Part shown: positions 1 to 8,794 of the stretch, in pieces
Position numbering within the stretch: the stretch's first letter is position 1
Layout: every line of letters starts with the position of its first letter
Assembly: GCF_005503015.1 (NCBI RefSeq)
Contig: NZ_SCOL01000012.1
Location: 1-18,318, forward strand
Reading direction: 5' to 3'
DNA: 18,318 nucleotides
Origin: Bacillus sp. E(2018)
Lineage (GTDB): Bacteria; Bacillota; Bacilli; Bacillales; Fictibacillaceae
Position numbers and translations under genes: made by a program
The notes under the pieces: model-generated
What the model was told of the DNA's origin: nothing
Database searches by the model: none
Seen by the model: the letters and a program-made list of their open reading frames with translations, nothing else

Positions 1-95
<95 letters not shown>

Positions 96-101
96 AATGA
101 G

Positions 102-132
102 GAAGATGGATGAAAATCCATCTTCTTTTTTT
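102..132 (+). terminator. Rho-independent terminator of the upstream rRNA operon
   Basis: A perfect 10-bp stem (102-111 with 116-125) closes on a GAAA tetraloop and is followed directly by seven T residues. It sits just after the 5S gene, so it ends the rRNA operon. Confidence 0.95.
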
Positions 133-488
133 GTGTTTTTATAAAGAAATAAGGGGGGGTGGCGGCTGCCAAACTTCTGAATAGGGGTGATTAAGGTATG
201 GGAGGCTGGGGGTATAGAGCTTGGATCGGGCAGGGAACGCTTGTCGAGATTTAGCGAACCGCCTTTATTTTTGATTTTAGACTTAATGGAGGTTCGTTTC
301 GACTTAATTTAATGCCCAGCGTGGTATTCTCGGGACGCACGCTTAACCCTTCAAACGATTCTCCCAACCCTCCAAATAGGAAGAAGATGGCCAGAGCAAT
401 CTTCCACCACGCGATATTCTTCAGCAAAAGCTCAGAACACTATCAGTTTTAGCGTTCTAACACAACACTACAACCAAAAACCCACCAA
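133..488. other. Gene-free stretch with an imperfect inverted repeat
   Basis: I see no convincing coding region, RNA gene or yaaC terminator here. The stretch is G-rich on the left (GGAGG and GGGGG runs, 157-240) and C-rich on the right (CTCCCAACCCTCC at 361-373). The two halves are roughly reverse-complementary: GTCGAG...GCGAACCGCC (243-263) opposes GGAGGTTCG...CGAC (288-303), and GGAGGCTGGG (201-210) opposes 361-373. The fold would be centred near 275. It could be a decayed repeat element. Confidence 0.5.
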
Positions 489-1466
489 TCAATTCTTCAA
501 CTGCAGCATCAATCCAAAAAGGTATGGGATCTTTTGAGCAGTAATGTTTAAGAACTGTTGGATATAGGGTAATTCTTCTGAAGTATACGTATGAAAAAGT
601 TCGCTCCACCATTCGGTATCGTATCTGCTCAACATACTTAAGTTATAGAGAATCACATAGTGCACCATAAACTCGTTAAGCTCAGGAGATTGCAGCAGAT
701 CACGGTTAACAGGTAGGTAGTATGTGTTATCTTGAAGATGATACGATAACGGAAAGCAATCAAACGGCCGTAACGGTTCATTCTCCTCTAAGACAAGCTG
801 CATCTTATCGTCCCTACAACTCAAAACAAAAGAAAACTTCGATGAAAACAAACTATTCATATACTCACTAAGTCGTTCTAATGACATATGAAGATGATCG
901 TTCACATGCTTGGGAAGATGAAATATTGATTCATTTTCCTTATGCATCTTAACAAGGTGAACACCACCGTTCATTTGCTTAAACAAAGAACTTAACTCTG
1001 GTACCGTTTGAAGAAGAGAGATCATCGTAAATTTTTCTCCTTCAATATGTTTCATGTGAAACACTTTTTCACAAAAATGATTAAACAACCCTGTTCGTTG
1101 TACTTTCACTTCATCATACAAAAACTCGTAGCTTCTTTTCTTTCTTTTTCTTGTAGATAGTCCGTGTGCAAGAACGGCGCTTGAATCGGGATAGTCAGGA
1201 TCGCTGCATAATATACATGCTTTCATAAGCTGAGTCATGCCATAAAACAGAAGTACAGGCTTCAACTCAACAGGTGCTTGATCGGCAAGTTTATAATATT
1301 TCTTTCCATGCTCGATATAGTAAATAAACCCATATGTATTATCAAAGCTTCTGCCGTTGTTGTCATCAATGTTCAGTTTATCGTATTGTTTACTTAAGAA
1401 TTGCTGGGATTTTTGAGAGGAAAAGAACATATCGAATAAAGTCCAAGGGTCATGTTGCGTCATCAT
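489..1466 (-). CDS. yaaC: YaaC-like protein, function unknown
   Basis: The 325-residue product is recognised as the YaaC family by its place between an rRNA operon and guaB, its divergent orientation, and its length (about 315 in B. subtilis, recalled). It has no signal peptide or membrane segment, so it should be cytosolic. I see no catalytic motif. A basic patch (RKRKKR) lies near residues 106-111, and the N-terminal part is rich in aromatic residues. Two ATG codons open the frame (1466 and 1463). The best Shine-Dalgarno-like sequence, AGAGG, lies 12 bases upstream, which is rather far, so the start is moderately secure. There is no hairpin-plus-U terminator just past the stop. No biochemical role can be assigned; conservation beside guaB is the main clue. 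Confidence 0.85.
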   Translation of the reverse strand: MMTQHDPWTLFDMFFSSQKSQQFLSKQYDKLNIDDNNGRSFDNTYGFIYYIEHGKKYYKLADQAPVELKPVLLFYGMTQLMKACILCSDPDYPDSSAVLAHGLSTRKRKKRSYEFLYDEVKVQRTGLFNHFCEKVFHMKHIEGEKFTMISLLQTVPELSSLFKQMNGGVHLVKMHKENESIFHLPKHVNDHLHMSLERLSEYMNSLFSSKFSFVLSCRDDKMQLVLEENEPLRPFDCFPLSYHLQDNTYYLPVNRDLLQSPELNEFMVHYVILYNLSMLSRYDTEWWSELFHTYTSEELPYIQQFLNITAQKIPYLFGLMLQLKN

Positions 1467-1524
1467 TTCTTCGTCATTCCTCTCTTCGTAAATTATTTGA
1501 AAAATCGAACATATTTTGTATTCC

Positions 1525-1551
1525 TTGACACTAGTTTACCCAGTTGATAAT
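1525..1551 (+). promoter_or_regulatory. guaB promoter (sigma-A type)
   Basis: A consensus -35 TTGACA (1525-1530) is followed by GATAAT (1546-1551, 15-bp spacer) or TAATCT (1548-1553, 17-bp spacer). Transcription would start near 1558 in an A-rich stretch. About 12 bases upstream of the -35, AAAATCGAACATA (1501-1513) resembles one arm of a PurR box, but I see no second arm. Confidence 0.7.
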
Positions 1552-1585
1552 CTACAAATAATATTTTTCAGGAAGATAAATTTGA

Positions 1586-3058
<1,473 letters not shown>

Positions 3059-3071
3059 AGACACATTTTTA

Positions 3072-3102
3072 GGACAGAGGTATAACCTCTGTCTATTTTT
3101 TT
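3072..3102 (+). terminator. guaB terminator
   Basis: A 9-bp perfect stem (3073-3081 with 3085-3093) with a 3-base loop is followed by a T-rich run at 3096-3102. It starts 14 bases after the guaB stop. The following dacA promoter begins within a dozen bases of its T run. Confidence 0.93.
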
Positions 3103-3113
3103 GAAAATGTGTA

Positions 3114-3122
3114 TGGTACAAT
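3114..3122 (+). promoter_or_regulatory. dacA extended -10 promoter
   Basis: TGG-TACAAT (3114-3122) matches an extended -10 element. The expected -35 position (about 3094-3099) falls in the T run of the guaB terminator and has no good match, so the promoter would depend on the TG extension. The start point would be near 3129, giving a short leader of about 30 bases before the TTG start. Confidence 0.55.
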
Positions 3123-3159
3123 AACTTTTGTGTGTAAATGGGTTTGGAGGTGCAGTTTT

Positions 3160-4497
3160 TTGAACAGCAAGATAAAACAACTTTTAGTGGTGACACTGAT
3201 TTTTTCATTTTTTACGACGAGTTTATTAGGATTTTCAAAGTCAGCAAGTGCAGCACCGTCTTTAGATGTAGCAGCTGAAGGGGCTATACTTGTGGATGCA
3301 GAAACGGGGAAAATACTATATCAGAAAAATGCTGATAAGTTACTCGCTCCTGCAAGTATGAGTAAGATGATGACCGAATACCTATTACTAGAAGCCATTG
3401 ACAAGAAAAAGATATCTTGGGATCAGAAAACAAGTATTTCTGAATATGCCCATAAGATTTCTCAAAATCGAACATTATCGAACGTACCTTTACGTGTAGA
3501 TGAAAAATATACAGTTCGTGAGTTATACCAAGCGATGGCCATCTATTCCGCTAATGGAGCAACCATTGCTTTAGCAGAACTCATTGCGGGTTCTGAAGGT
3601 GAGTTCGTTAAAAAGATGAATGCCAAAGCAAAAGAACTAGGCATGAAAGATTTCAACTTTGTTAACTCATCGGGCCTTAATAATAAAGATCTGTTCGGCA
3701 ACCATAATTCAGGCAGTGAAACAGACGAGAACATGATGAGTCCTCGGGCTACTGCTATTCTAGCGTACAACTTACTTAACGATCATCCAGAAGTATTAGA
3801 AACAGCTAGTGTTCCACGTTTGAAATTCCGTCAGGGCACTGATGATGAAATTCAGATGGAGAACTGGAACTGGATGCTTCCTGAGCTCAATAGTGGCTAT
3901 GAGGGAGTAGACGGACTAAAAACAGGATCGACAGACCTTGCAGGTAACTGTTTTACAGGTACAGTGAAAAAAGGAGATACTCGCCTTATTTCAGTTGTTA
4001 TGAAAACAGGAACTCGCTTGGATCGTTTTAAAGAAACAAAGAAACTATTTGATTTTGGATTTGCAAACTTTGAAAAAGAGCAAATCTTAAAAGATAACTA
4101 TCAAGTGAAAGGCAACAAAACAGTTCCTGTCGTAAAAGGTAAGGAAAAAGAAGTTAAAGTTGCTACGAAAGAACCTCTTTCCATGGTGATCAAAAGAGGA
4201 GAGAAAGAAAACTATAAGCCTAAATTTGTTATGGATAAGAAGAAGATGACAAAAGATGGCGAACTGACAGCACCTGTTAAAAAAGGAGAAGTTGTCGGTC
4301 ATATCAATGTTGAGTATACAGGCAGCGGCGAAGACTACGGCTACTTGCTCGATGGTGAAACAAAAGGTAAGACAGAAGTAGTAACGACTCAATCCGTTGA
4401 AAAAGCGAACTGGTTCGTTCTTGCGTTACGCGGTGTTGGCGGATTCTTTGGCGGACTTTGGTCTGGTGCCGTTGATATGGTTAAAGGCTGGTTTTAA
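3160..4497 (+). CDS. dacA: D-alanyl-D-alanine carboxypeptidase, PBP5 type
   Basis: This low-molecular-weight penicillin-binding protein removes the terminal D-Ala from peptidoglycan pentapeptides and so limits crosslinking. The three serine-transferase motifs are present: SxxK as SMSK (Ser66-Lys69), SxN as SAN (130-132) and KTG (254-256). A Sec signal peptide with a hydrophobic core and a Ser-Ala-Ser-Ala-Ala cleavage region covers about residues 1-32. The C-terminal end ([12 protein letters not shown]...[12 protein letters not shown]) is the amphipathic helix that holds PBP5 on the outer face of the membrane. I chose the TTG at 3160 because a perfect GGAGGT (3146-3151) lies 8 bases upstream. 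An in-frame ATG at 3109 would add 17 unlikely residues and has no ribosome site. Length is 445 residues, close to B. subtilis DacA (about 443, recalled). Confidence 0.97.
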   Translation: MNSKIKQLLVVTLIFSFFTTSLLGFSKSASAAPSLDVAAEGAILVDAETGKILYQKNADKLLAPASMSKMMTEYLLLEAIDKKKISWDQKTSISEYAHKISQNRTLSNVPLRVDEKYTVRELYQAMAIYSANGATIALAELIAGSEGEFVKKMNAKAKELGMKDFNFVNSSGLNNKDLFGNHNSGSETDENMMSPRATAILAYNLLNDHPEVLETASVPRLKFRQGTDDEIQMENWNWMLPELNSGYEGVDGLKTGSTDLAGNCFTGTVKKGDTRLISVVMKTGTRLDRFKETKKLFDFGFANFEKEQILKDNYQVKGNKTVPVVKGKEKEVKVATKEPLSMVIKRGEKENYKPKFVMDKKKMTKDGELTAPVKKGEVVGHINVEYTGSGEDYGYLLDGETKGKTEVVTTQSVEKANWFVLALRGVGGFFGGLWSGAVDMVKGWF

Positions 4498-4512
4498 TTT
4501 TATACGAATATC

Positions 4513-4550
4513 AGAAGTTCTTTAGCATTTGCTGAAGAGCTTCTTTTTTT
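4513..4550 (+). terminator. dacA terminator
   Basis: A 14-bp stem with two G-T wobbles (4513-4526 with 4531-4544) has a 4-base loop and is followed by T residues to 4550. It starts 15 bases after the dacA stop codon. Confidence 0.94.
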
Positions 4551-4567
4551 CTGAAAATATAGAGAGC

Positions 4568-4595
4568 TTGCGCTTTTTTTGATTTGCGATAAAAT
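4568..4595 (+). promoter_or_regulatory. Probable pdxST promoter
   Basis: TTGCGC (4568-4573) and TAAAAT (4590-4595) are separated by 16 bp. The -10 matches five of six consensus bases and the -35 three of six. The start point would be near 4602, about 70 bases before pdxS. Confidence 0.5.
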
Positions 4596-4671
4596 AGATG
4601 AGAATACTAGTTTTATCTTAAAACAACCGAAAATTGTTGTTATAACACATATAATTCAGGGGGTAGTAAGC

Positions 4672-5556
4672 ATGTTAAAAACAGGTACTGAACGTGTAAA
4701 AAGAGGAATGGCAGAAATGCAAAAAGGCGGCGTCATCATGGACGTTGTAAACGCAGAACAAGCTCGTATTGCGGAAGCTGCAGGAGCAGTAGCGGTAATG
4801 GCACTTGAGCGTGTTCCTTCAGATATTCGTGCTGCAGGCGGAGTAGCGCGTATGGCTGATCCTACTATCACAGAAGAAGTTTTGAATGCTGTTTCTATTC
4901 CCGTAATGGCGAAAGCGCGTATCGGACATATCGTTGAAGCACGTGTTCTTGAAGCGATGGGTGTTGACTATATCGATGAGAGTGAAGTTCTAACGCCAGC
5001 GGATGAAGTTTTCCACTTATTGAAGAGCGATTACACAGTTCCTTTCGTATGTGGAGCACGTGATCTTGGAGAGGCGTCACGCCGTATCGCTGAAGGTGCA
5101 TCTATGCTTCGTACAAAAGGTGAGCCTGGAACAGGCAACATCGTTGAAGCGGTACGCCACATGAGAATGATTCAAGGGCAGATTCGCAAAGTAGTTGCTA
5201 TGAGCGAAGACGAGTTGATGACAGAAGCTAAGAACTTAGGCGCACCATTTGAAGTTCTTCTTCAAATTAAAAAAGCGGGCAAACTTCCTGTCGTTAACTT
5301 TGCAGCAGGCGGAATTGCAACACCAGCGGATGCAGCGCTTATGATGGAACTTGGCGCTGATGGCGTATTCGTCGGATCAGGAATCTTCAAGTCTGAGAAC
5401 CCAGAAAAGTTTGCTCGTGCGATCGTTGAAGCGACAACTCACTACCAAGACTACAAACTAATCGCTGAACTATCTAAAGGTCTCGGAACGGCAATGAAGG
5501 GAATCGACATCTCAACGCTAGCTCACGGTGAGCGCATGCAGGAGCGAGGCTGGTAA
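4672..5556 (+). CDS. pdxS: Pyridoxal 5'-phosphate synthase, lyase subunit
   Basis: PdxS joins ribose 5-phosphate (or ribulose 5-phosphate), glyceraldehyde 3-phosphate and ammonia into PLP. It forms a dodecamer of (beta/alpha)8 barrels decorated with PdxT subunits. The 294-residue product is nearly invariant in this family. The N-terminal [16 protein letters not shown], the [12 protein letters not shown] stretch and the [11 protein letters not shown] phosphate-binding region are typical, as are the barrel lysines in MAKAR and the second active-site lysine near [12 protein letters not shown]. The ATG at 4672 follows AGGGGG (4658-4663). A longer in-frame reading from 4579 would add 31 residues that are not part of the family. 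pdxT begins four bases after the stop, so the two are co-transcribed. Confidence 0.99.
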   Translation: MLKTGTERVKRGMAEMQKGGVIMDVVNAEQARIAEAAGAVAVMALERVPSDIRAAGGVARMADPTITEEVLNAVSIPVMAKARIGHIVEARVLEAMGVDYIDESEVLTPADEVFHLLKSDYTVPFVCGARDLGEASRRIAEGASMLRTKGEPGTGNIVEAVRHMRMIQGQIRKVVAMSEDELMTEAKNLGAPFEVLLQIKKAGKLPVVNFAAGGIATPADAALMMELGADGVFVGSGIFKSENPEKFARAIVEATTHYQDYKLIAELSKGLGTAMKGIDISTLAHGERMQERGW

Positions 5557-5560
5557 AGCC

Positions 5561-6145
5561 ATGCTGAAAATCGGAGTATTAGCCTTACAAGGTGCGGTAC
5601 GCGAACATGTAGCAGCGATTGAAGCAAGTGGAGCAGAAGCTGTAGCGGTAAAGCGTATCGATGAACTATCAGACTTAGACGGTTTAGTGATACCAGGCGG
5701 CGAAAGTACAGCGATGAGACGATTGATCGATAAATATCATTTCCTAGAACCTTTAAAGAAGTTTGCTCAAAACAAACCAGTTTTCGGAACATGTGCAGGA
5801 CTGATCTTGATGGCGAAACGCATCCAAGGACAAGATACAGCACACCTTGAACTGATCGATATGACGGTTGAGCGCAATGCGTTCGGGCGCCAGGTGGACA
5901 GTTTTGAAGCAGATCTCATGATCCATGGTGTAGGGGAAGATTATACGGGCGTATTTATCCGAGCACCATTTATTATTGAAGTCGGACCGGAAGTTGAAAT
6001 TCTATCGAAGCATAACGACCGAATCGTAGCGGCTAAACAAGGACATTTCCTATGTGCAGCATTCCATCCAGAGCTGACCGACGACTACAGGCTTCATCAA
6101 TATTTTGTAAAAATGGTACAATCGTCTAAAGAAGTAGTTGCATAA
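5561..6145 (+). CDS. pdxT: Pyridoxal 5'-phosphate synthase, glutaminase subunit
   Basis: PdxT hydrolyses glutamine and channels the ammonia to PdxS. The 194-residue class I glutamine amidotransferase shows GGEST (46-50), the nucleophile elbow GTCAG with Cys78, and His169-x-Glu171 in HPEL, which complete the catalytic triad. The family length is about 196. The ATG at 5561 lies four bases beyond the pdxS stop, with GGAGCGAGG inside the 3' end of pdxS as its likely ribosome site. A GTG at 5528 is in frame but overlaps pdxS and is less likely. No terminator follows before the serS T-box, so some read-through into that leader is possible. Confidence 0.98.
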   Translation: MLKIGVLALQGAVREHVAAIEASGAEAVAVKRIDELSDLDGLVIPGGESTAMRRLIDKYHFLEPLKKFAQNKPVFGTCAGLILMAKRIQGQDTAHLELIDMTVERNAFGRQVDSFEADLMIHGVGEDYTGVFIRAPFIIEVGPEVEILSKHNDRIVAAKQGHFLCAAFHPELTDDYRLHQYFVKMVQSSKEVVA

Positions 6146-6189
6146 AATACAAAAATGCTGTACATTACTATAAAATCATTATAAAAAAT

Positions 6190-6437
6190 CAATGACAGGA
6201 ACTAGTAGCAAAATTAACTTTGTTTAGAGAGTCGGTGGCTGGTGAAAACCGATCAAGGTGTTTTGTGAATCCATCCTCGAGTGAAGAGCCGAACGTTCAG
6301 TAAGCTTTTCCGGTGAAGAACCGTTACATGTAATCGAGCCGGCAATAGAAACCTTCTATTGCAATTAGGGTGGCAACGCGGGTTAACTCTCGTCCCTATT
6401 TCTAATTTTTATTAGAGATAGCGGGCGGGAGTTTTTT
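6190..6437 (+). promoter_or_regulatory. Serine T-box riboswitch with terminator
   Basis: This leader senses uncharged tRNA-Ser and controls serS. Stem I holds the AGAGAG bulge (6225-6230) and a specifier context GTGAA-TCC-ATC, giving the serine codon UCC at 6270-6272. The T-box core AGGGTGGCAACGCGG (6367-6381) carries TGGC, which would pair with an acceptor end whose discriminator base is G. The terminator (6385-6437) pairs AACTCTCG... with ...CGGGAGTT and ends in six Ts. The upstream promoter is unclear: candidates are TATAAA at 6169 with no -35, and TGG-TACAAT at 6114-6122 inside the end of pdxT. Confidence 0.95.
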
Positions 6438-6487
6438 GTTTTCTCATGTGACATCTAAGGCATGATTGAACTTAACTTCTTTGGAAG

Positions 6488-6614
6488 GTTGAACGAAGTG
6501 TAAGGTGCGAGACTCCTGCGGGATGAGTGAGCAGGTGAGACTCCTAAAAGCGCATAGCGCTAGGAGGCTCACCGCACACCCCGCGGAAAGCGAGCGACCT
6601 GAAACGTAGTCAAC
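6488..6614 (+). repeat. Palindromic dispersed repeat, copy 1 (127 bp)
   Basis: This element lies between the T-box terminator and serS. Its ends GTTGA (6488-6492) and TCAAC (6610-6614) are inverted, AGGT/ACCT and TGCGGG/CCCGCG (6517-6522 with 6580-6585) pair inside, and the core is a long hairpin (6534-6573): GGTGAG/CTCACC, CTCCTA/TAGGAG, GCGC/GCGC around ATA. Copy 2 lies at 10535-10662 in the same orientation. Shared blocks include AGTGTAAGGTG, GAGACTCCTGCGGGA, CAGGTGAGAC and CCCCGCGGAAAGCGA. From memory, related intergenic repeats occur in several Bacillaceae. It has no coding capacity. Confidence 0.9.
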
Positions 6615-6688
6615 TACTTTCAAAACTTTCAATAACTGCAAAGCAAAAGAAAACCGTGATTTTTTATAAACTAAAGGAGGACATAAAC

Positions 6689-7963
6689 ATGTTAGATTTA
6701 AAATTTGTTCGTGCCAATTTTGAAGAAGTAAAAGAAAAGTTATCTGCACGTGGTGAAGACCTATCTGGATTGGATAAGTTTGAAGCATTAGATCAGCGCC
6801 GCCGTGAGTTGATTGGTGAAACGGAAGCTCTAAAATCTAAGCGTAACGAAGTATCTAAGCAAGTAGCAGAATTTAAGCGTGAGAAAAAAGACGCGGACCA
6901 TCTGATCACAGAGATGCGCGAAGTAGGTGACAAGGTCAAAACGATGGATGAAGAGCTTCGTCAAGTAGAAGAAGATCTTCACGGCATCATGCTAACATTG
7001 CCTAACATCCCGCATGAAAGTGTTCCTGTTGGTGACACAGAAGACGATAACGTACCTGTACGTCACTGGGGAGAGGTTCCTGAGTTTGCTTTTGAAGCAA
7101 AACCTCACTGGGATATCGCAACTGAACTAAACATCGTTGATTTTGAACGGGGAGCAAAAGTAACAGGCAGCCGTTTCGCTTTTTATAAAGGATTAGGAGC
7201 TCGTTTAGAGCGTGCACTTATCAACTTCATGATGGATCTACATGAAGACGAGCATGGTTATACTGAAGTATTGCCTCCATACATGGTTAATCGTCAGAGC
7301 ATGACAGGAACAGGTCAACTTCCAAAGTTTGAAGAAGACGCGTTCAAAATTCGTGAAGAAGACTATTTCTTGATTCCAACTTCTGAAGTACCTGTAACGA
7401 ACATGCACCGAGAAGAGATTCTAACAGCTGATGAACTTCCAATCACGTATGCGGCATACAGCGCATGTTTCCGTTCTGAAGCGGGATCTGCAGGACGCGA
7501 CACGCGAGGTTTGATTCGTCAGCATCAGTTTAATAAAGTAGAGCTAGTTCGCTTCGTTAAACCTGAGGATTCTTATGAAGAGCTCGAGAAGCTTACAGGA
7601 CACGCTGAGAAAGTCCTTCAGCTGCTTAACCTTCCGTACCGTGTACTGAGCATGTGTACAGCGGATCTAGGTTTCACAGCAGCTAAGAAGTACGATATCG
7701 AAGTATACCTTCCAAGCTACGCAGAGTACCGCGAGATTTCTTCTTGCTCTAACTTTGAAGATTTCCAAGCGCGCCGTGCTCAAATTCGTTTCCGTCGCGA
7801 TGCAAAAGGGAAGCCGGAATTCGTTCACACGCTAAACGGATCTGGACTTGCTATTGGTCGAACAGTAGCTGCTATCTTAGAGAACTACCAACAAGAAGAT
7901 GGCACTGTAGTCATTCCAGAAGTTCTGCGTCCTTATATGGGCAACAAAGAAGTAATTAAGTAA
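6689..7963 (+). CDS. serS: Seryl-tRNA synthetase
   Basis: SerS charges tRNA-Ser with serine. The 424-residue product has the family length. Residues about 25-105 form the charged, heptad-like antiparallel coiled coil that grips the long variable arm of tRNA-Ser. The class II catalytic core follows, with the TGQLPKF region, motif 2 beginning FRSEAG (261-266) and continuing through [11 protein letters not shown], and motif 3 NGSGLAIGR with Arg391. The ATG at 6689 follows a perfect AAAGGAGG (6673-6680) with 8-base spacing; an in-frame ATG at 6656 is rejected for this reason. Expression should depend on T-box antitermination. Unusually, about 250 bases separate the T-box terminator from the start codon because the palindromic repeat sits there. 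Confidence 0.99.
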   Translation: MLDLKFVRANFEEVKEKLSARGEDLSGLDKFEALDQRRRELIGETEALKSKRNEVSKQVAEFKREKKDADHLITEMREVGDKVKTMDEELRQVEEDLHGIMLTLPNIPHESVPVGDTEDDNVPVRHWGEVPEFAFEAKPHWDIATELNIVDFERGAKVTGSRFAFYKGLGARLERALINFMMDLHEDEHGYTEVLPPYMVNRQSMTGTGQLPKFEEDAFKIREEDYFLIPTSEVPVTNMHREEILTADELPITYAAYSACFRSEAGSAGRDTRGLIRQHQFNKVELVRFVKPEDSYEELEKLTGHAEKVLQLLNLPYRVLSMCTADLGFTAAKKYDIEVYLPSYAEYREISSCSNFEDFQARRAQIRFRRDAKGKPEFVHTLNGSGLAIGRTVAAILENYQQEDGTVVIPEVLRPYMGNKEVIK

Positions 7964-7973
7964 AAAGTGAAAG

Positions 7974-8021
7974 AAGCTGACTCTAAAAAGGTATCCAGAG
8001 GGACCTTTAGAGTCAGCTTTT
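7974..8021 (+). terminator. serS terminator
   Basis: AAGCTGACTCTAAA...AGGT (7974-7992) pairs with ACCTTTAGAGTCAGCTT (8003-8019), leaving a two-base bulge. Only four Ts follow, so the U tract is short, but the stem is long. Confidence 0.75.
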
Positions 8022-8026
8022 ATCTG

Positions 8027-8173
8027 TTTATTAGGTGTAAAAGCTTTACCATAGGTGGTCCGAATAAGTTTTCAGGTGGTGGCAAGTTGTCTAGCAGTCA
8101 AAATTCAGGATTCACAGGTGAAAGTCATAGGACTACAGGTGGTAAGCACTGTTTTAGCGGCGAACGTGTAATA
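8027..8173 (+). repeat. Degenerate 21-bp tandem repeat, about seven units
   Basis: The motif AGGTG recurs at 8033, 8053, 8074, 8116 and 8137, with spacings of 20, 21, 42 and 21 bases. Units run 8048-8068, 8069-8089, 8090-8110 (very diverged), 8111-8131, 8132-8152 and 8153-8173, with a possible 20-bp first unit at 8027-8047. Read in one frame they give seven-residue repeats such as FSGGGKL, FTGESHR, TTGGKHC and FSGERVI. The open frame covering them has no credible start, because its 5' part is the serS terminator. It may be a gene remnant or a non-coding repeat. Confidence 0.65.
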
Positions 8174-8248
8174 AATATAAGAACACGTACCGTAAAACCG
8201 TATCTTCAAAAAAGATAAATAAAAACCAAAAAAAGTTTTTAAAAACCG

Positions 8249-8278
8249 TTGACACTTTATTTATCAGCATGTTATTAT
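8249..8278 (+). promoter_or_regulatory. tRNA-Ser promoter
   Basis: TTGACA (8249-8254, consensus) and TATTAT (8273-8278) are 18 bp apart. The predicted start is near 8285, about a dozen bases before the mature tRNA. The -35 is as strong as those of the rRNA promoters at the window's right end. Confidence 0.85.
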
Positions 8279-8296
8279 AGTTCTTGTCAGTCACAC

Positions 8297-8389
8297 GGAG
8301 GTATACCCAAGTCCGGCTGAAGGGATCGGTCTTGAAAACCGACAGGGGTTTAACGACCCGCGGGGGTTCGAATCCCTCTACCTCCTCCA
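8297..8389 (+). tRNA. tRNA-Ser (anticodon UGA)
   Basis: A 93-base class II tRNA. The acceptor stem GGAGGTA/TACCTCC is perfect. The anticodon stem TCGGT/ACCGA holds the loop CTTGAAA, so the anticodon is TGA and the tRNA reads UCA. A long serine-type variable arm (AGGGG...CCC) and a T arm with the TTCGAAT loop follow, and CCA is encoded (8387-8389). The base before CCA is T (8386), so the discriminator is U73 rather than the G73 I expect for bacterial serine tRNAs. The gene has its own promoter and terminator and sits at its usual place beside serS. Confidence 0.97.
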
Positions 8390-8400
8390 TATACATATTC

Positions 8401-8433
8401 AACCTCATCTGAGTTTCTCGGATGAGGTTTTTT
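8401..8433 (+). terminator. tRNA-Ser terminator
   Basis: A 13-bp stem with one G-T wobble (8401-8413 with 8417-8429) has a 3-base loop and is followed by Ts to 8433. Confidence 0.95.
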
Positions 8434-8523
8434 GTTGTGTTTTTTCTTATTAAGAATTGAATCATCTACATTTAAAACACCGATAGAAAACCCTAAAATA
8501 TTTTAGCCATTCATACCAATGCA

Positions 8524-8537
8524 TGTAAGCGCTAACA
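8524..8537. promoter_or_regulatory. Consensus-matching cre (CcpA) site
   Basis: TGTAAGCGCTAACA fits the catabolite-responsive consensus TGWAANCGNTNWCA at every position. Its centre is about 66 bases before the predicted start point of the met operon, upstream of the -35, a position more typical of activation than roadblock repression. A perfect 12-bp palindrome CACTTTAAAGTG (8536-8547) overlaps its right end. Confidence 0.6.
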
Positions 8538-8560
8538 CTTTAAAGTGATAAAATTTAGTA

Positions 8561-8590
8561 TTGACAGAACTTTTAGACAGGGCGTATGAT
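8561..8590 (+). promoter_or_regulatory. metNIQ promoter
   Basis: TTGACA (8561-8566, consensus) and TATGAT (8585-8590, five of six) are 18 bp apart. The start point would be near 8597, about 25 bases before the SAM riboswitch. Confidence 0.85.
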
Positions 8591-8620
8591 GACAACTATA
8601 ACTTAATTCAATAACGCAAT

Positions 8621-8773
8621 GCTTATTCAGAGAGACCGAGGGATCAGGCCCTATGACGTCCGGCAACCTCCATTATGGAACGGTGCTACTTCCTGCAGAA
8701 TGGTGAGTCATTCTGGAAGATAAGTCGATGTTTACTTATTCGCCCTCTTCCATGGAATGAAGAGGGCTTTTTT
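8621..8773 (+). promoter_or_regulatory. SAM-I (S-box) riboswitch with terminator
   Basis: The aptamer shows the classic S-box order: P1 CTTAT (8622-8626) pairing with ATAAG (8720-8724), AGAGAGACCGAGGGA, GGCCC, ATGACGTCCGGCAACC and AACGGTGCTA. The expression platform is the terminator GCCCTCTTC/GAAGAGGGC (8742-8750 with 8759-8767) followed by six Ts. The 3' strand of P1 (ATAAGT) can instead pair with ACTTAT at 8734-8739, just before the terminator, consistent with a SAM-dependent off switch. It controls the methionine importer genes that follow. Confidence 0.96.
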
Positions 8774-8794
8774 ATATTGTAAGGAGGATGACAT

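Noticed and set aside
4650..4655. Perfect TATAAT before pdxS
   Set aside because: Transcription from it would start inside or just before the pdxS ribosome site (4658-4663), so it cannot serve pdxS well; the TAAAAT at 4590 is preferred.
7967..8218. 83-residue open frame after serS that contains the seven-residue repeats
   Set aside because: Its only ATG/GTG-type start is inside the serS terminator region, there is no ribosome site, and it runs into the tRNA promoter area. I keep the repeat but not a gene.
8154..8465. 103-residue minus-strand frame
   Set aside because: It reads through the tRNA-Ser, its promoter and terminator; no independent support.
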